Positions 5,918-12,997 of a stretch of 37,436 nt of DNA are shown piece by piece. Within the stretch, counting starts at the first letter, position 1. Every line of letters begins with the position of its first letter. The stretch is from positions 1 through 37,436 of the forward strand of contig JAFPWT010000005.1 of the NCBI GenBank assembly GCA_017394865.1, given 5' to 3'. Origin of the DNA: Bacteroidales bacterium. Lineage in GTDB: Bacteria; Bacteroidota; Bacteroidia; Bacteroidales; F082. Below the pieces are notes generated by a model. It had not been told where the DNA came from. It saw only the letters and a program-made list of their open reading frames with translations, and ran no database searches. Both the position numbers and the translations under genes were made by a program.

Positions 5918-7201
5918 ATGAAAAAGCTATACCTACTGATCGCCACCCTGATGATGACGGTGATAGTGACAAACGCGCAGACCAGCGGCAAGTTGGAAGG
6001 CAACGGCGCCACGATGACCTACAGCATCTCGGGCGGAACCGTCATCAACCAAGGAGACTCCCATCCCGGTTGGCAACGCGGCATCACCTGCGAGGTGACG
6101 CCTGGCACCACCATCACCTTCCACGCGGAAGGCTCCGGCAAAGAAGCTTACGACAAAAGCCCCTGTAAGGTGAACGCCTCAATCTCAGCGAACACCTCCA
6201 AAAACAGGATTGAAGGTAAAAGTCTGTTCTTCAAACAGGAAAAAGGTAGGTCGGTTTCGTTTTCCTATACCGTTCCCGAAGAAGCAGGAAGCGTAAACAT
6301 TTCAGCAGATTATACCACAAATACCAAACTTCCTTTGTTGATCAGTGTCAACTTTCAGGTCGTTAAAGGCAAGCCCGCCCCAAAACCTGAGCCGAAGCCC
6401 GAACCAAAACCCGAGCCAAAACCACAGCCGAAGCCAGAGCCAAAACCCGAGTCAAAGGAAGAACCAAAACCCGAAGTAGAAGAAGTAGTTTGCAATTGCA
6501 ACCAGAGGATAGACAGCCATATCCGTTTCAACGACTTCTACGGAGAAGTGAAGATACGCCCCAATTGCGAGGAAGACGATTCCTACGAGTTCGTGGACCT
6601 CGACACAGAGATCTACGAATGCGACCGCATCAAGACCGAGGAGGAATCTGGGGCCATTTTGGGATTGGAAGATATGAGCACGTACGTCATTAAGCCAGAA
6701 TCGATATTGATTATCTATACCAAAGAAGAAAAGACTTCTAAAATAGCGATGATACTAGGCACTATGTGGTCAAATATTAAAAAGATGGCCGAGGGGAAAA
6801 CCCTCGAAGTCGAGATGTCCCAATGTGTATGTGGCATCGAAGGAACTATCGTTGCTTTTGAAGAAACAGGTAAGGAATCTCGAATCTGGCTGATGGCAGG
6901 CGCTGTAAGTGTAAAGAGTAAAAAGACTGGAAAGGTAACGAAGTTGCAGCCTGGTCAGCGAAGCATCACGGGTAAGAATGGTGTGGTACAGGTGAAGTCA
7001 TTCAATATCGAGGAGGGTGCTAAGAAGTTCGACATCCCCATGAGCGACATCGAAAACCACTACAGCAACAACACCAACACTTCCGGCAAAAAAGTGATCT
7101 CTCCAGAGAGCAACAAAGAGAAGAAGACGATCACCAACAACTCCAGCAAGACCAACCAGTCAAAAGGAAAGGCCAAGAAAATAAGCGTTAAAACGAAATA
7201 A
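5918..7201 (+). CDS. Secreted FecR-like domain protein with KPEP-repeat linker
   Basis: The 427-residue protein has a Sec signal peptide (cleavage expected after TNAQ, near 21). It continues with an unrecognised beta-rich N-terminal domain (about 22-150), a Pro/Lys/Glu repeat linker (KPEP units, about 151-188), and a CNCNQR motif. A FecR-like beta domain follows at about 215-350: GLEDMSTYVIKPES, then LEVEMSQCVCGIEGT, then MAGAVSVKSKKTGK and LQPGQ. The tail is Asn/Lys-rich. Typical FecR proteins are inner-membrane anti-sigma factors with a TM segment. This one has none after the signal peptide, so a free periplasmic or surface role is more likely. It stands alone between the abi region and a convergent operon. 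Function unknown. Confidence 0.7.
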   Translation: MKKLYLLIATLMMTVIVTNAQTSGKLEGNGATMTYSISGGTVINQGDSHPGWQRGITCEVTPGTTITFHAEGSGKEAYDKSPCKVNASISANTSKNRIEGKSLFFKQEKGRSVSFSYTVPEEAGSVNISADYTTNTKLPLLISVNFQVVKGKPAPKPEPKPEPKPEPKPQPKPEPKPESKEEPKPEVEEVVCNCNQRIDSHIRFNDFYGEVKIRPNCEEDDSYEFVDLDTEIYECDRIKTEEESGAILGLEDMSTYVIKPESILIIYTKEEKTSKIAMILGTMWSNIKKMAEGKTLEVEMSQCVCGIEGTIVAFEETGKESRIWLMAGAVSVKSKKTGKVTKLQPGQRSITGKNGVVQVKSFNIEEGAKKFDIPMSDIENHYSNNTNTSGKKVISPESNKEKKTITNNSSKTNQSKGKAKKISVKTK

Positions 7202-7202
7202 T

Positions 7203-7505
7203 TTATTCCACCACTTCAATATAAAAGCTAAACGGCCTGAAACCGTCGTTGCAGCTGATCATCGCGCTCATCGGATTCTGCATCCAGCCATCGTAGAAGT
7301 TGCCCTCACCGCGGGCCAAAGCCTCCACGAAAGGACGCATCGACTCCCAAGCCGAAGGACACATGCCCTCGGGACACTTGCCATCGACGGAGATCCACTC
7401 ATCCCCTTCCCTCACATCGCAGGTGTGCTCGATAGGGTTTTCATAACGAGCCATCAGGTCGGGATAGACGGTCTGGCGGACAGCAGTGATACGGACTTTT
7501 TTCAT
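7203..7505 (-). CDS. TIGR04076 family protein
   Basis: This 100-residue protein matches the TIGR04076 family of small cysteine-containing proteins of unknown function. The match is KKVRITAVRQTVYPDL at the start, the CPEGMCPSAWESMRPFVEAL core, then MISCNDGFRPFSFYIEVVE. It follows the EamA transporter gene on the same strand with a gap of 10 bp, so the two are likely co-transcribed. It converges tail to tail with the FecR-like gene (1 bp between stops). No reaction is known for the family. Confidence 0.75.
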   Translation of the reverse strand: MKKVRITAVRQTVYPDLMARYENPIEHTCDVREGDEWISVDGKCPEGMCPSAWESMRPFVEALARGEGNFYDGWMQNPMSAMISCNDGFRPFSFYIEVVE

Positions 7506-7515
7506 GGCAAAACAA

Positions 7516-8400
7516 TTATTTCTTTTCCGTTAGAATCATAAACAATATCGCGAACAGGATCAAGGCCACACCGATGGCAACGGTAAGTGTGAATTTCTCT
7601 TCGAAGACCATGGTGCCGATGGCAATGGCGGTCAGGGGCTCCAATATACCGAGTATGGAGGTCTTGGTGGCTCCTACCGCCTTGCTCGACGCCGCCAAAG
7701 TGATCGTAGCAACGGCCGTCGGCAGCACCGCCAACCCCAGCACATCCAGCCAACTCCAAACATCGTTGGGCACAGGGTTTAACCGTATGCCGAAACCCGA
7801 CAACGCAAACAGCATCAACGAGCCGATGAAGAAACAGTAAAACGTCAAGGTGAGGTTGGGAATGGCCTTCACCTGCTTGCTAATATTGACGATCACGATA
7901 AACAACGTATAGCATAAGCCCGAAGCCACCACCAGCACGATGCCCCTCCAATCGATGAAACCGCCCTCGGCCTTCACGGAAAGCAGCACAGCGCCAACGA
8001 CACCGGCAAAGATGGAGATCCAGGTCTTCCAACTCGGGAACTGCCCGAAGATCATCATGATAAGCGCCACCATGATGGGATAAACATATAGGATACTCGT
8101 GGCGATGCCCGTGTCGATGAACTGATACGCTTCGAACAAGGTGATGCTACATCCGGTAAAGAGGATGCCCAAAATGGCCGTCAGCCCAAACTGTTTCCAG
8201 CTGATGCGAATCTGCTTCTTCGCGACAAGCATGAAAGCCAACATCAGCAAGGTGGCCACGCCATAACGGTAGAACAGCAAAGAATTGACATCCAGTCCCT
8301 TGTTGAGTACCGGCTTGCCGAACAACGGGTTCATTCCGTAGGTGATGCCGGAAACGATGCCCGCAAGGTAACCCCAATGCAATCCTTTTTTTGCTTTCAT
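7516..8400 (-). CDS. EamA/DMT-family transporter
   Basis: The 294-residue protein has ten predicted membrane segments in two EamA repeats. The first repeat is GYLAGIVSGITYGMNPLFGKP through ATSILYVYPIMVALIMMIF, and the second is from about 150 to the end with ILGILEPLTAIAIGTMVF. DMT transporters export or import metabolites such as amino acids and nucleosides; the substrate cannot be told. On the minus strand TATTTTTG at 8418-8411 is a good -7 promoter element, which would give a very short leader before ATG 8400. The TIGR04076 gene follows 10 bp downstream. Confidence 0.85.
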   Translation of the reverse strand: MKAKKGLHWGYLAGIVSGITYGMNPLFGKPVLNKGLDVNSLLFYRYGVATLLMLAFMLVAKKQIRISWKQFGLTAILGILFTGCSITLFEAYQFIDTGIATSILYVYPIMVALIMMIFGQFPSWKTWISIFAGVVGAVLLSVKAEGGFIDWRGIVLVVASGLCYTLFIVIVNISKQVKAIPNLTLTFYCFFIGSLMLFALSGFGIRLNPVPNDVWSWLDVLGLAVLPTAVATITLAASSKAVGATKTSILGILEPLTAIAIGTMVFEEKFTLTVAIGVALILFAILFMILTEKK

Positions 8401-8437
8401 ATTCGGGGTGCAAAAATAGTTTTTTTTCGTCTTTTCA

Positions 8438-8467
8438 TTGCCAGTTCAGGAAAAAGTTGTACTTTTG
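8438..8467 (+). promoter_or_regulatory. rpsP promoter (Bacteroidetes -33/-7)
   Basis: TTG at 8438-8440, 19 bases, then TACTTTTG at 8460-8467. Transcription should begin near 8471-8473, giving a leader of about 57 nt before ATG 8529. Confidence 0.65.
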
Positions 8468-8473
8468 CCGCCG

Positions 8474-8490
8474 AAACCTCGGGTAGGTTT
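8474..8490 (+). promoter_or_regulatory. Hairpin at the 5' end of the rpsP leader
   Basis: AAACCT (8474-8479), loop CGGGT, AGGTTT (8485-8490) form a 6 bp stem at the extreme 5' end of the predicted rpsP transcript. Such 5' hairpins can stabilise mRNA or serve as ribosomal protein binding sites. No function is shown by the sequence itself. Confidence 0.35.
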
Positions 8491-8528
8491 TAGTTAATTC
8501 ATTCATAATCAACTTAAAACATTAAATT

Positions 8529-9107
8529 ATGCCAGCAAAAATCAGATTGCAAAGACATGGTAAGAAGGGTCAGCCTTTCTATCACATTGTAATTGCTGAT
8601 GGCCGTTCACCGCGTGACGGTAAATTCATTGAAAAGATCGGTACCTACAACCCCTTGACTGAGCCTGCTCAGATCAACCTGAAGTTCGACCGCGCCTTGT
8701 ATTGGTACAGCGTTGGTGCTGTCCCGACTGACACTGTGCGTTCGCTGCTCTCCAAGAAGGGCGTGATGCTGAAGTACCACCTCCTCCAGGGCGTGAAGAA
8801 AGGCGCCATGACCGAGGAGCAAGCCGAAGTCAAGTTCCAGAACTGGATGAAGGAAAAGGAAGCCAAGATGGCCGAAGTCGCCAAGACCAAGGAAGAGAAG
8901 GTCAGAGGCGAGAAGAAGACCCGTCTGGAAGCCGAGAAGAAAGTCAATGAAGCCCGCGCTGAAGAACTCGCTAAGAAGAGACTCGCCGAGCTTGAAGCCA
9001 AGAAGGCTGAGGAAGCTGCCGCTGCCGCCGCTGAGGCTCCCGCCGAAGAGGCCGCCGCTGAAGAAGCTCCCGTCGCTGAAGCTCCCGCTGAGAACGCCGA
9101 AGCCTAA
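8529..9107 (+). CDS. rpsP: 30S ribosomal protein S16 with long Ala/Glu-rich C-terminal extension
   Basis: Residues 1-80 are a clear S16: [40 protein letters not shown], then [26 protein letters not shown]16 is a primary 16S rRNA-binding protein needed for small-subunit assembly. The protein is 192 residues, about twice the bacterial core. The extra half is a charged helix ([17 protein letters not shown]) ending in an Ala/Glu-rich tail. Such extensions are common in Bacteroidetes S16. The gene has its own promoter and is followed by an intrinsic terminator, so it forms a single-gene unit, not the rpsP-rimM-trmD operon of other phyla. Confidence 0.95.
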   Translation: MPAKIRLQRHGKKGQPFYHIVIADGRSPRDGKFIEKIGTYNPLTEPAQINLKFDRALYWYSVGAVPTDTVRSLLSKKGVMLKYHLLQGVKKGAMTEEQAEVKFQNWMKEKEAKMAEVAKTKEEKVRGEKKTRLEAEKKVNEARAEELAKKRLAELEAKKAEEAAAAAAEAPAEEAAAEEAPVAEAPAENAEA

Positions 9108-9131
9108 GAGACAGACTCTTCTGAATCGCAT

Positions 9132-9163
9132 AAAAAAGCCGCTTTTACGAGCGGCTTTTTTTT
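9132..9163 (+). terminator. Intrinsic terminator after rpsP
   Basis: AAAAAAGCCGC and GCGGCTTTTTTTT flank a short loop. The GC stem AGCCGC/GCGGCT (9137-9142 with 9151-9156) is extended by A/T pairs and followed by an eight-T run. This is the clearest rho-independent terminator in the window. The A-rich left arm would also allow use from the minus strand, downstream of the phosphatase-like gene. Confidence 0.85.
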
Positions 9164-9166
9164 ACG

Positions 9167-9505
9167 TCATTGCGAGGAGCGAAGCCCACGATAGAACAAG
9201 AACGATTCGTTCTTGATGAAATCACGGAGATCGCGACAGGCCTGAACATCATCCGGACAAGGCTCATCGGGACATTCATACACAGCATCGAAGGCCGACA
9301 CATTCACCGTCGCTAAATCTTGAGGCACATATCCTGCCAGATCAATCAGACACTCGTGCATCACCGCCACAAGGATCTTCGGCAGGGCTTGCGATGGATG
9401 CCTCCCGGCCGACACCACCTCCACCCTCTCCGAATAATCACGGAGAAAAGCCGCCGCCATCGGCCCACAGCAGTCATCATGCTCGGTGATAACAAGTATT
9501 TTCAT
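9167..9505 (-). CDS. Low-molecular-weight phosphatase/ArsC-like protein lacking the CX5R signature
   Basis: Read from ATG 9505 (MKILVITEHDDCCG) the protein has 112 residues; the upstream extension of the open frame to 9577 covers the divergent yebC promoter and is unlikely to be translated. The fold pattern matches LMW protein-tyrosine phosphatases and arsenate reductases: beta strand, P-loop, PMAAAFLRDY helix, then VEVVSAGRHPS. However the P-loop CxxNxCRS is replaced by TEHDDCCG. The nucleophilic Cys becomes Thr and the Arg becomes Cys when aligned on PMA. Normal phosphatase activity is therefore unlikely. The stop codon and last residues come from a sequence resembling a common dispersed repeat (TCATTGCGAGGAGCGAAG). 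It could be a redox or binding relative. Confidence 0.5.
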   Translation of the reverse strand: MKILVITEHDDCCGPMAAAFLRDYSERVEVVSAGRHPSQALPKILVAVMHECLIDLAGYVPQDLATVNVSAFDAVYECPDEPCPDDVQACRDLRDFIKNESFLFYRGLRSSQ

Positions 9506-9520
9506 GTTTTCACATTTCAT

Positions 9521-9552
9521 TTGCGAAAATAAAACAAATTTTATTAACTTTG
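9521..9552 (+). promoter_or_regulatory. Promoter of the yebC-like gene
   Basis: TTG at 9521-9523, 21 bases, then TAACTTTG at 9545-9552, matching the Bacteroidetes consensus. The predicted start of transcription is near 9556-9558, about 30 nt before ATG 9587. Confidence 0.6.
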
Positions 9553-9586
9553 CACACTCAATATTAAAACATAACAATTACACAAT

Positions 9587-10315
9587 ATGGGAAGAGCATT
9601 TGAATACCGCAAAGCGGCAAAGATGAAAAGATGGGGCCACATGTCAAGAGTGTTCCCTAAACTCGGAAAGTTAATCACTATCGCTGCCAAGGAAGGCGGT
9701 CCCGATCCGGATATGAACCCCAAGCTGCGCCAGGCCATCCTGAACGCCAAGGCTGAAAACATGCCCAAGGACAACATCGACGCCGCCATCAAGCGTGCTT
9801 CCGACAAGGACGCCGCCAACCTCGTCGAGGTGACCTACGAAGGCAAAGGCCCCCACGGCATCCAATGCATGCTGGACTGCGCCACCGACAACACCACCCG
9901 CACTGTGGCCAACGTGAAGTCGTACTTCAACAAGTGCGGAGGCTCCTTCCTCCCCATGGGCTCGCTTGAGTTCATGTTCACCCGCAAGGCCGTCTTCGAG
10001 ATCGAGATGCCCGCCGGCATGGACAAAGACGAGCTGGAGCTCGAACTCATCGACTACGGTCTGGATGAGATTGTCACCGAGACCGACGAGGAAGAAGGCA
10101 CCACCACGACCACCGTCTACACCGCCTGGACCGACTACGGCACCATGCACGACGCCCTCGAGGAGCGCAAGATCAACATCGTGAAAGCCACCTTGCAACG
10201 CTTCCCCAACAGCACCGTCAGCTTCACCGATGAACAGATGGTGGACATCGAGAAGTTCCTCGACAAACTCGACGAGGACGAAGACATCCAAGCCGTTTAC
10301 ACTAACATGGAATAA
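9587..10315 (+). CDS. YebC/PmpR-family translation/transcription factor
   Basis: The 242-residue protein is a full-length YebC/PmpR (TACO1) family member. The N-terminus GRAFEYRKAAKMKRWGHMSRVFPKLGK is followed by the DPDMNPKLRQAILNAKAENMPKDNI block and the VTYEGKGPHGIQCMLDCATDNTTRTVANV segment. Family proteins have been described as transcriptional regulators, and more recently as factors relieving ribosome stalling at prolines; which role applies here is not visible. It has its own promoter and is followed 15 bp later by the cyclase-like gene. Confidence 0.93.
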   Translation: MGRAFEYRKAAKMKRWGHMSRVFPKLGKLITIAAKEGGPDPDMNPKLRQAILNAKAENMPKDNIDAAIKRASDKDAANLVEVTYEGKGPHGIQCMLDCATDNTTRTVANVKSYFNKCGGSFLPMGSLEFMFTRKAVFEIEMPAGMDKDELELELIDYGLDEIVTETDEEEGTTTTTVYTAWTDYGTMHDALEERKINIVKATLQRFPNSTVSFTDEQMVDIEKFLDKLDEDEDIQAVYTNME

Positions 10316-10330
10316 AATTTTTTTTAAGTC

Positions 10331-11050
10331 ATGGACATTATTCAGAACGTCGCCGAAAAGGTCAATCAGCTGGGTGAAGTAGAGTTCGACTATACCAAAA
10401 CCAGCGATTTCAACTTCATGGAGTCACTGAATCAGGACTGCACTGGCATCGTCATGGATGCCACCGTGATCTATTTCGAGGTCAAGAACATCGACTTCAT
10501 GCTGAGGACCGGAAAACGTCTCGCCGCAAGGATGTACAAGATCTACTATCACATCCTGCAAGAGGTCTGCAAAGCCACCGGAGGCCATTTTAGCTGCTAC
10601 TCACCCAAGAGCTTTCTCCTGATCTATCCCAAGCATCAGTTCGACGAGACCTACGTGGTGGATACCGCCATCAAGATCGCCAACCTGATCAACATCGACC
10701 TCAGAGAGTCCATTGAGAAGCTAGCCCATATCAACTTCGGCATCGGCGTCGACAGCGGCGGCATTCTGGGCACCAAGACCCTCGACGAGAACGACTACAC
10801 CCATATCGCCTGGTTTGGCCGTACCATCGAGAAAGCCATCACCATCAGCAGCCTCTCGCAACGTCCGTTCTTCGTGGGCATCTCCAGGTCGGTACACCAC
10901 AACCTCGACGACAGCCTCAAGGTCACGACAAAACACGTTTTGGGCATCAAGAAGGAAGTGGACCAGTGGACCCGTATGTCGTACCAGTTCGAGAATGTTA
11001 AGAAACAATTGTTCCAGACCAACGCCCAAAGATCATTCAAAGACGAATAA
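10331..11050 (+). CDS. Degenerate class III nucleotidyl cyclase-like protein
   Basis: This 239-residue protein shows the outline of a class III adenylyl/guanylyl cyclase homology domain. It has a strand VMDATVIYFEVKNID, then a long helix and ATGGHFSCYSPKSFLLIY. INFGIGVDSGGILGTK follows, resembling the family GIGIHTG segment, and then AWFGRTIEKAITISSL, resembling LGDxVNxAARL. The two metal-binding Asp positions look changed: Glu50 in the first, and Ser-Pro-Lys where GD is expected. It has no membrane or sensor domain. I infer a pseudo-cyclase, perhaps nucleotide-binding or regulatory. It sits between yebC and rfbD, 9 bp before the latter. Confidence 0.55.
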   Translation: MDIIQNVAEKVNQLGEVEFDYTKTSDFNFMESLNQDCTGIVMDATVIYFEVKNIDFMLRTGKRLAARMYKIYYHILQEVCKATGGHFSCYSPKSFLLIYPKHQFDETYVVDTAIKIANLINIDLRESIEKLAHINFGIGVDSGGILGTKTLDENDYTHIAWFGRTIEKAITISSLSQRPFFVGISRSVHHNLDDSLKVTTKHVLGIKKEVDQWTRMSYQFENVKKQLFQTNAQRSFKDE

Positions 11051-11059
11051 CTCTGGTCT

Positions 11060-11920
11060 ATGAACATTTTGGTGACAGGAGGCTACGGGCAACTCGGCAG
11101 GGAGTTAGAGAAACTTGCCGTCTGCAGCCATGAACACCAATGGTTTTTCACCGACGTCGACACGCTCGACATCACTGACCCCGACGCAGTGGAACGCTGT
11201 TTCAGCGAACACCGCATCGGGGTTTGCATTAACTGCGCCGCCTACACCGCCGTCGACAAGGCTGAGGACGAGCCGGAGATAGCGGCACGCGTCAACACCC
11301 TGGCGCCCCAGATTCTGGCCAAGACCTGCCTGAAACACAACGCATTGCTGATCCAGATCTCCACCGACTACGTCTTCGACGGCAATGGCACCTCTCCCTA
11401 CCAAGTGGATGATCCCGTCAACCCGCAATCCGTCTACGGCAGCACCAAAGCCGAAGGAGAACGCCTCATCCGCGAAAGCGACTGCAAATACATGATTGTG
11501 CGCACCGCATGGCTCTACTCCACCACGGGAAAGAACTTCGTGAAAACCATGCTCATGCTGGGCGACACCAAAGATGAGATCAACGTGGTGAACGACCAGC
11601 GCGGCTGTCCCACCTGGGCCCATGACCTTGCCGCAGCCCTTGTGGCGCTGCTCAACAGGAACGGGGAAGAGCCCGTCCACGAGACCTTCCACTTCACCAA
11701 CGAAGGCAACATCACCTGGTACGACTTCGCCTGCGCCATCATGGAACTCGGCGGGAAGACCTGCAAGGTGAACCCCATCACCACCGACCAATATCCCACC
11801 AAGGCTAAGCGACCAGCATATAGTGTGTTGGATTTGAGCAAGATAAAGGAATATGCGGACATGAAGATACCTTTCTGGAGGGAGAGTTTGGTAAAGTGTA
11901 TATTAGAAATCAATAGTTAA
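11060..11920 (+). CDS. rfbD: dTDP-4-dehydrorhamnose reductase
   Basis: The 286-residue protein is an extended short-chain dehydrogenase of the RmlD/RfbD type. It has the NAD(P)-binding GGYGQLG at 7-13, STDYVFDG at about 103-110, the catalytic Tyr126-x3-Lys130 (YGSTK), and VRTAWLYS. It carries out the last step of dTDP-L-rhamnose synthesis for surface polysaccharides. The rfbA, rfbB and rfbC partners are not in the window, so it is a detached member. It starts 9 bp after the cyclase-like gene and probably shares its transcript. Confidence 0.92.
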   Translation: MNILVTGGYGQLGRELEKLAVCSHEHQWFFTDVDTLDITDPDAVERCFSEHRIGVCINCAAYTAVDKAEDEPEIAARVNTLAPQILAKTCLKHNALLIQISTDYVFDGNGTSPYQVDDPVNPQSVYGSTKAEGERLIRESDCKYMIVRTAWLYSTTGKNFVKTMLMLGDTKDEINVVNDQRGCPTWAHDLAAALVALLNRNGEEPVHETFHFTNEGNITWYDFACAIMELGGKTCKVNPITTDQYPTKAKRPAYSVLDLSKIKEYADMKIPFWRESLVKCILEINS

Positions 11921-11934
11921 ACAAAAAAAATCAA

Positions 11935-12981
11935 ATGAAAACAAGTAATCATACCATCTTTTTGCTGCTGTCCATAGTGATGGCATTTACTTCTTGTAAC
12001 AGTAACGGACAAGTTCTCTTCCCTGCAAGCATCAATGGCAAATATGGATTCATTAACGAAACAGGAAAAATTGTCATCGAGCCAAAGTTTGATTTAATCC
12101 ATTCAAGTCGTTTTTCAGAAGATCTTTGTGCAATCAAGATTGGCGATTGGAGAAATGGCAAATGGGGATTCATTGACAAGAATGGTAGTATAGTTATCAA
12201 ACCTTTATTCGACCATGTTGAAGAATTTTCCGAAGGTCTTGCTTGCGTTATGATTGAGAACGATTCAATTAAAAAATACGGGTTCATCAATATGTCAGGT
12301 AACTATGTCATCAATCCACAATTTGATTTTGCATTCTCTTTTTCTGAAGGTTTAGCTCTCATCGGCATTGGTGATGAAGATAATATGAAATATGGTTATA
12401 TTGACAAATCTGGAAAAATCGTAATAGAACCACTTTTTGATAAAGCGGATATTTTTTCAGAAGGATTAGCTGCGGTTGAACTTGACAAGCAAAAAGGTTA
12501 TATTGATAAAACTGGTAAAATGGTCATTACCATTCAATGTGATGCAAATTGCCGTTTTAATGAAGGTCGTGCTCGTATTGGAATAGGAGGTTTTTTAGAC
12601 ATAAAGTGGGGGTTTATTGATAACACTGGAAAAGTCATCATACCTCCTCAATTTGAAGATGCAGATGATTTTTCTGAGGGATTAGCAGAAGTAAGGATTA
12701 ATTACGATGATAAATGTGGTTATATTGATAGAGACGGAAACTGGGTTATTAGTCCTCAATTTGAAGTGGCATATCGTTTTTCAGAAGGACTCGCTGCTAT
12801 AAGTTTTAACAAGAGGGGGGAAGAAAAGTTTGGGTTTATTGACAAGACAGGAAACATTGTTATCGTCCCAGAATATGATAATGTTGATTTAAGGTTTCTA
12901 AATGGTCTTGCGATGGTAGGACTAGGCCATTCTGGATATTACATTGATAGAAAAGGAAATACAATAAACATTCATTATTAA
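11935..12981 (+). CDS. WG-repeat lipoprotein
   Basis: This is a 348-residue lipoprotein (lipobox FTSC, Cys21) built almost wholly of WG repeats. About eight full units plus a partial one, each near 35-40 residues, carry the core K-(Y/W)-G-F-I-(D/N)-x-(T/S)-G and then I-x-P-x-F-(D/E). Each unit is followed by FSEGLA. WG repeats are beta-rich and are found in many Bacteroidetes exported proteins; their function is unknown, and binding of envelope partners is a guess. The gene is strikingly AT-rich compared with rfbD before it and the mutase after it, which suggests later arrival or different selection. It starts 14 bp after rfbD. Confidence 0.9.
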   Translation: MKTSNHTIFLLLSIVMAFTSCNSNGQVLFPASINGKYGFINETGKIVIEPKFDLIHSSRFSEDLCAIKIGDWRNGKWGFIDKNGSIVIKPLFDHVEEFSEGLACVMIENDSIKKYGFINMSGNYVINPQFDFAFSFSEGLALIGIGDEDNMKYGYIDKSGKIVIEPLFDKADIFSEGLAAVELDKQKGYIDKTGKMVITIQCDANCRFNEGRARIGIGGFLDIKWGFIDNTGKVIIPPQFEDADDFSEGLAEVRINYDDKCGYIDRDGNWVISPQFEVAYRFSEGLAAISFNKRGEEKFGFIDKTGNIVIVPEYDNVDLRFLNGLAMVGLGHSGYYIDRKGNTINIHY

Positions 12982-12997
12982 AATAGTATAAATATAT

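Noticed and set aside
9197-9215. Perfect 8-bp inverted repeat CAAGAACG-ATT-CGTTCTTG
   Set aside because: It lies within the 3' coding part of the phosphatase-like gene, has a 3-nt loop and no T tract, so a terminator or RNA call is not supported.
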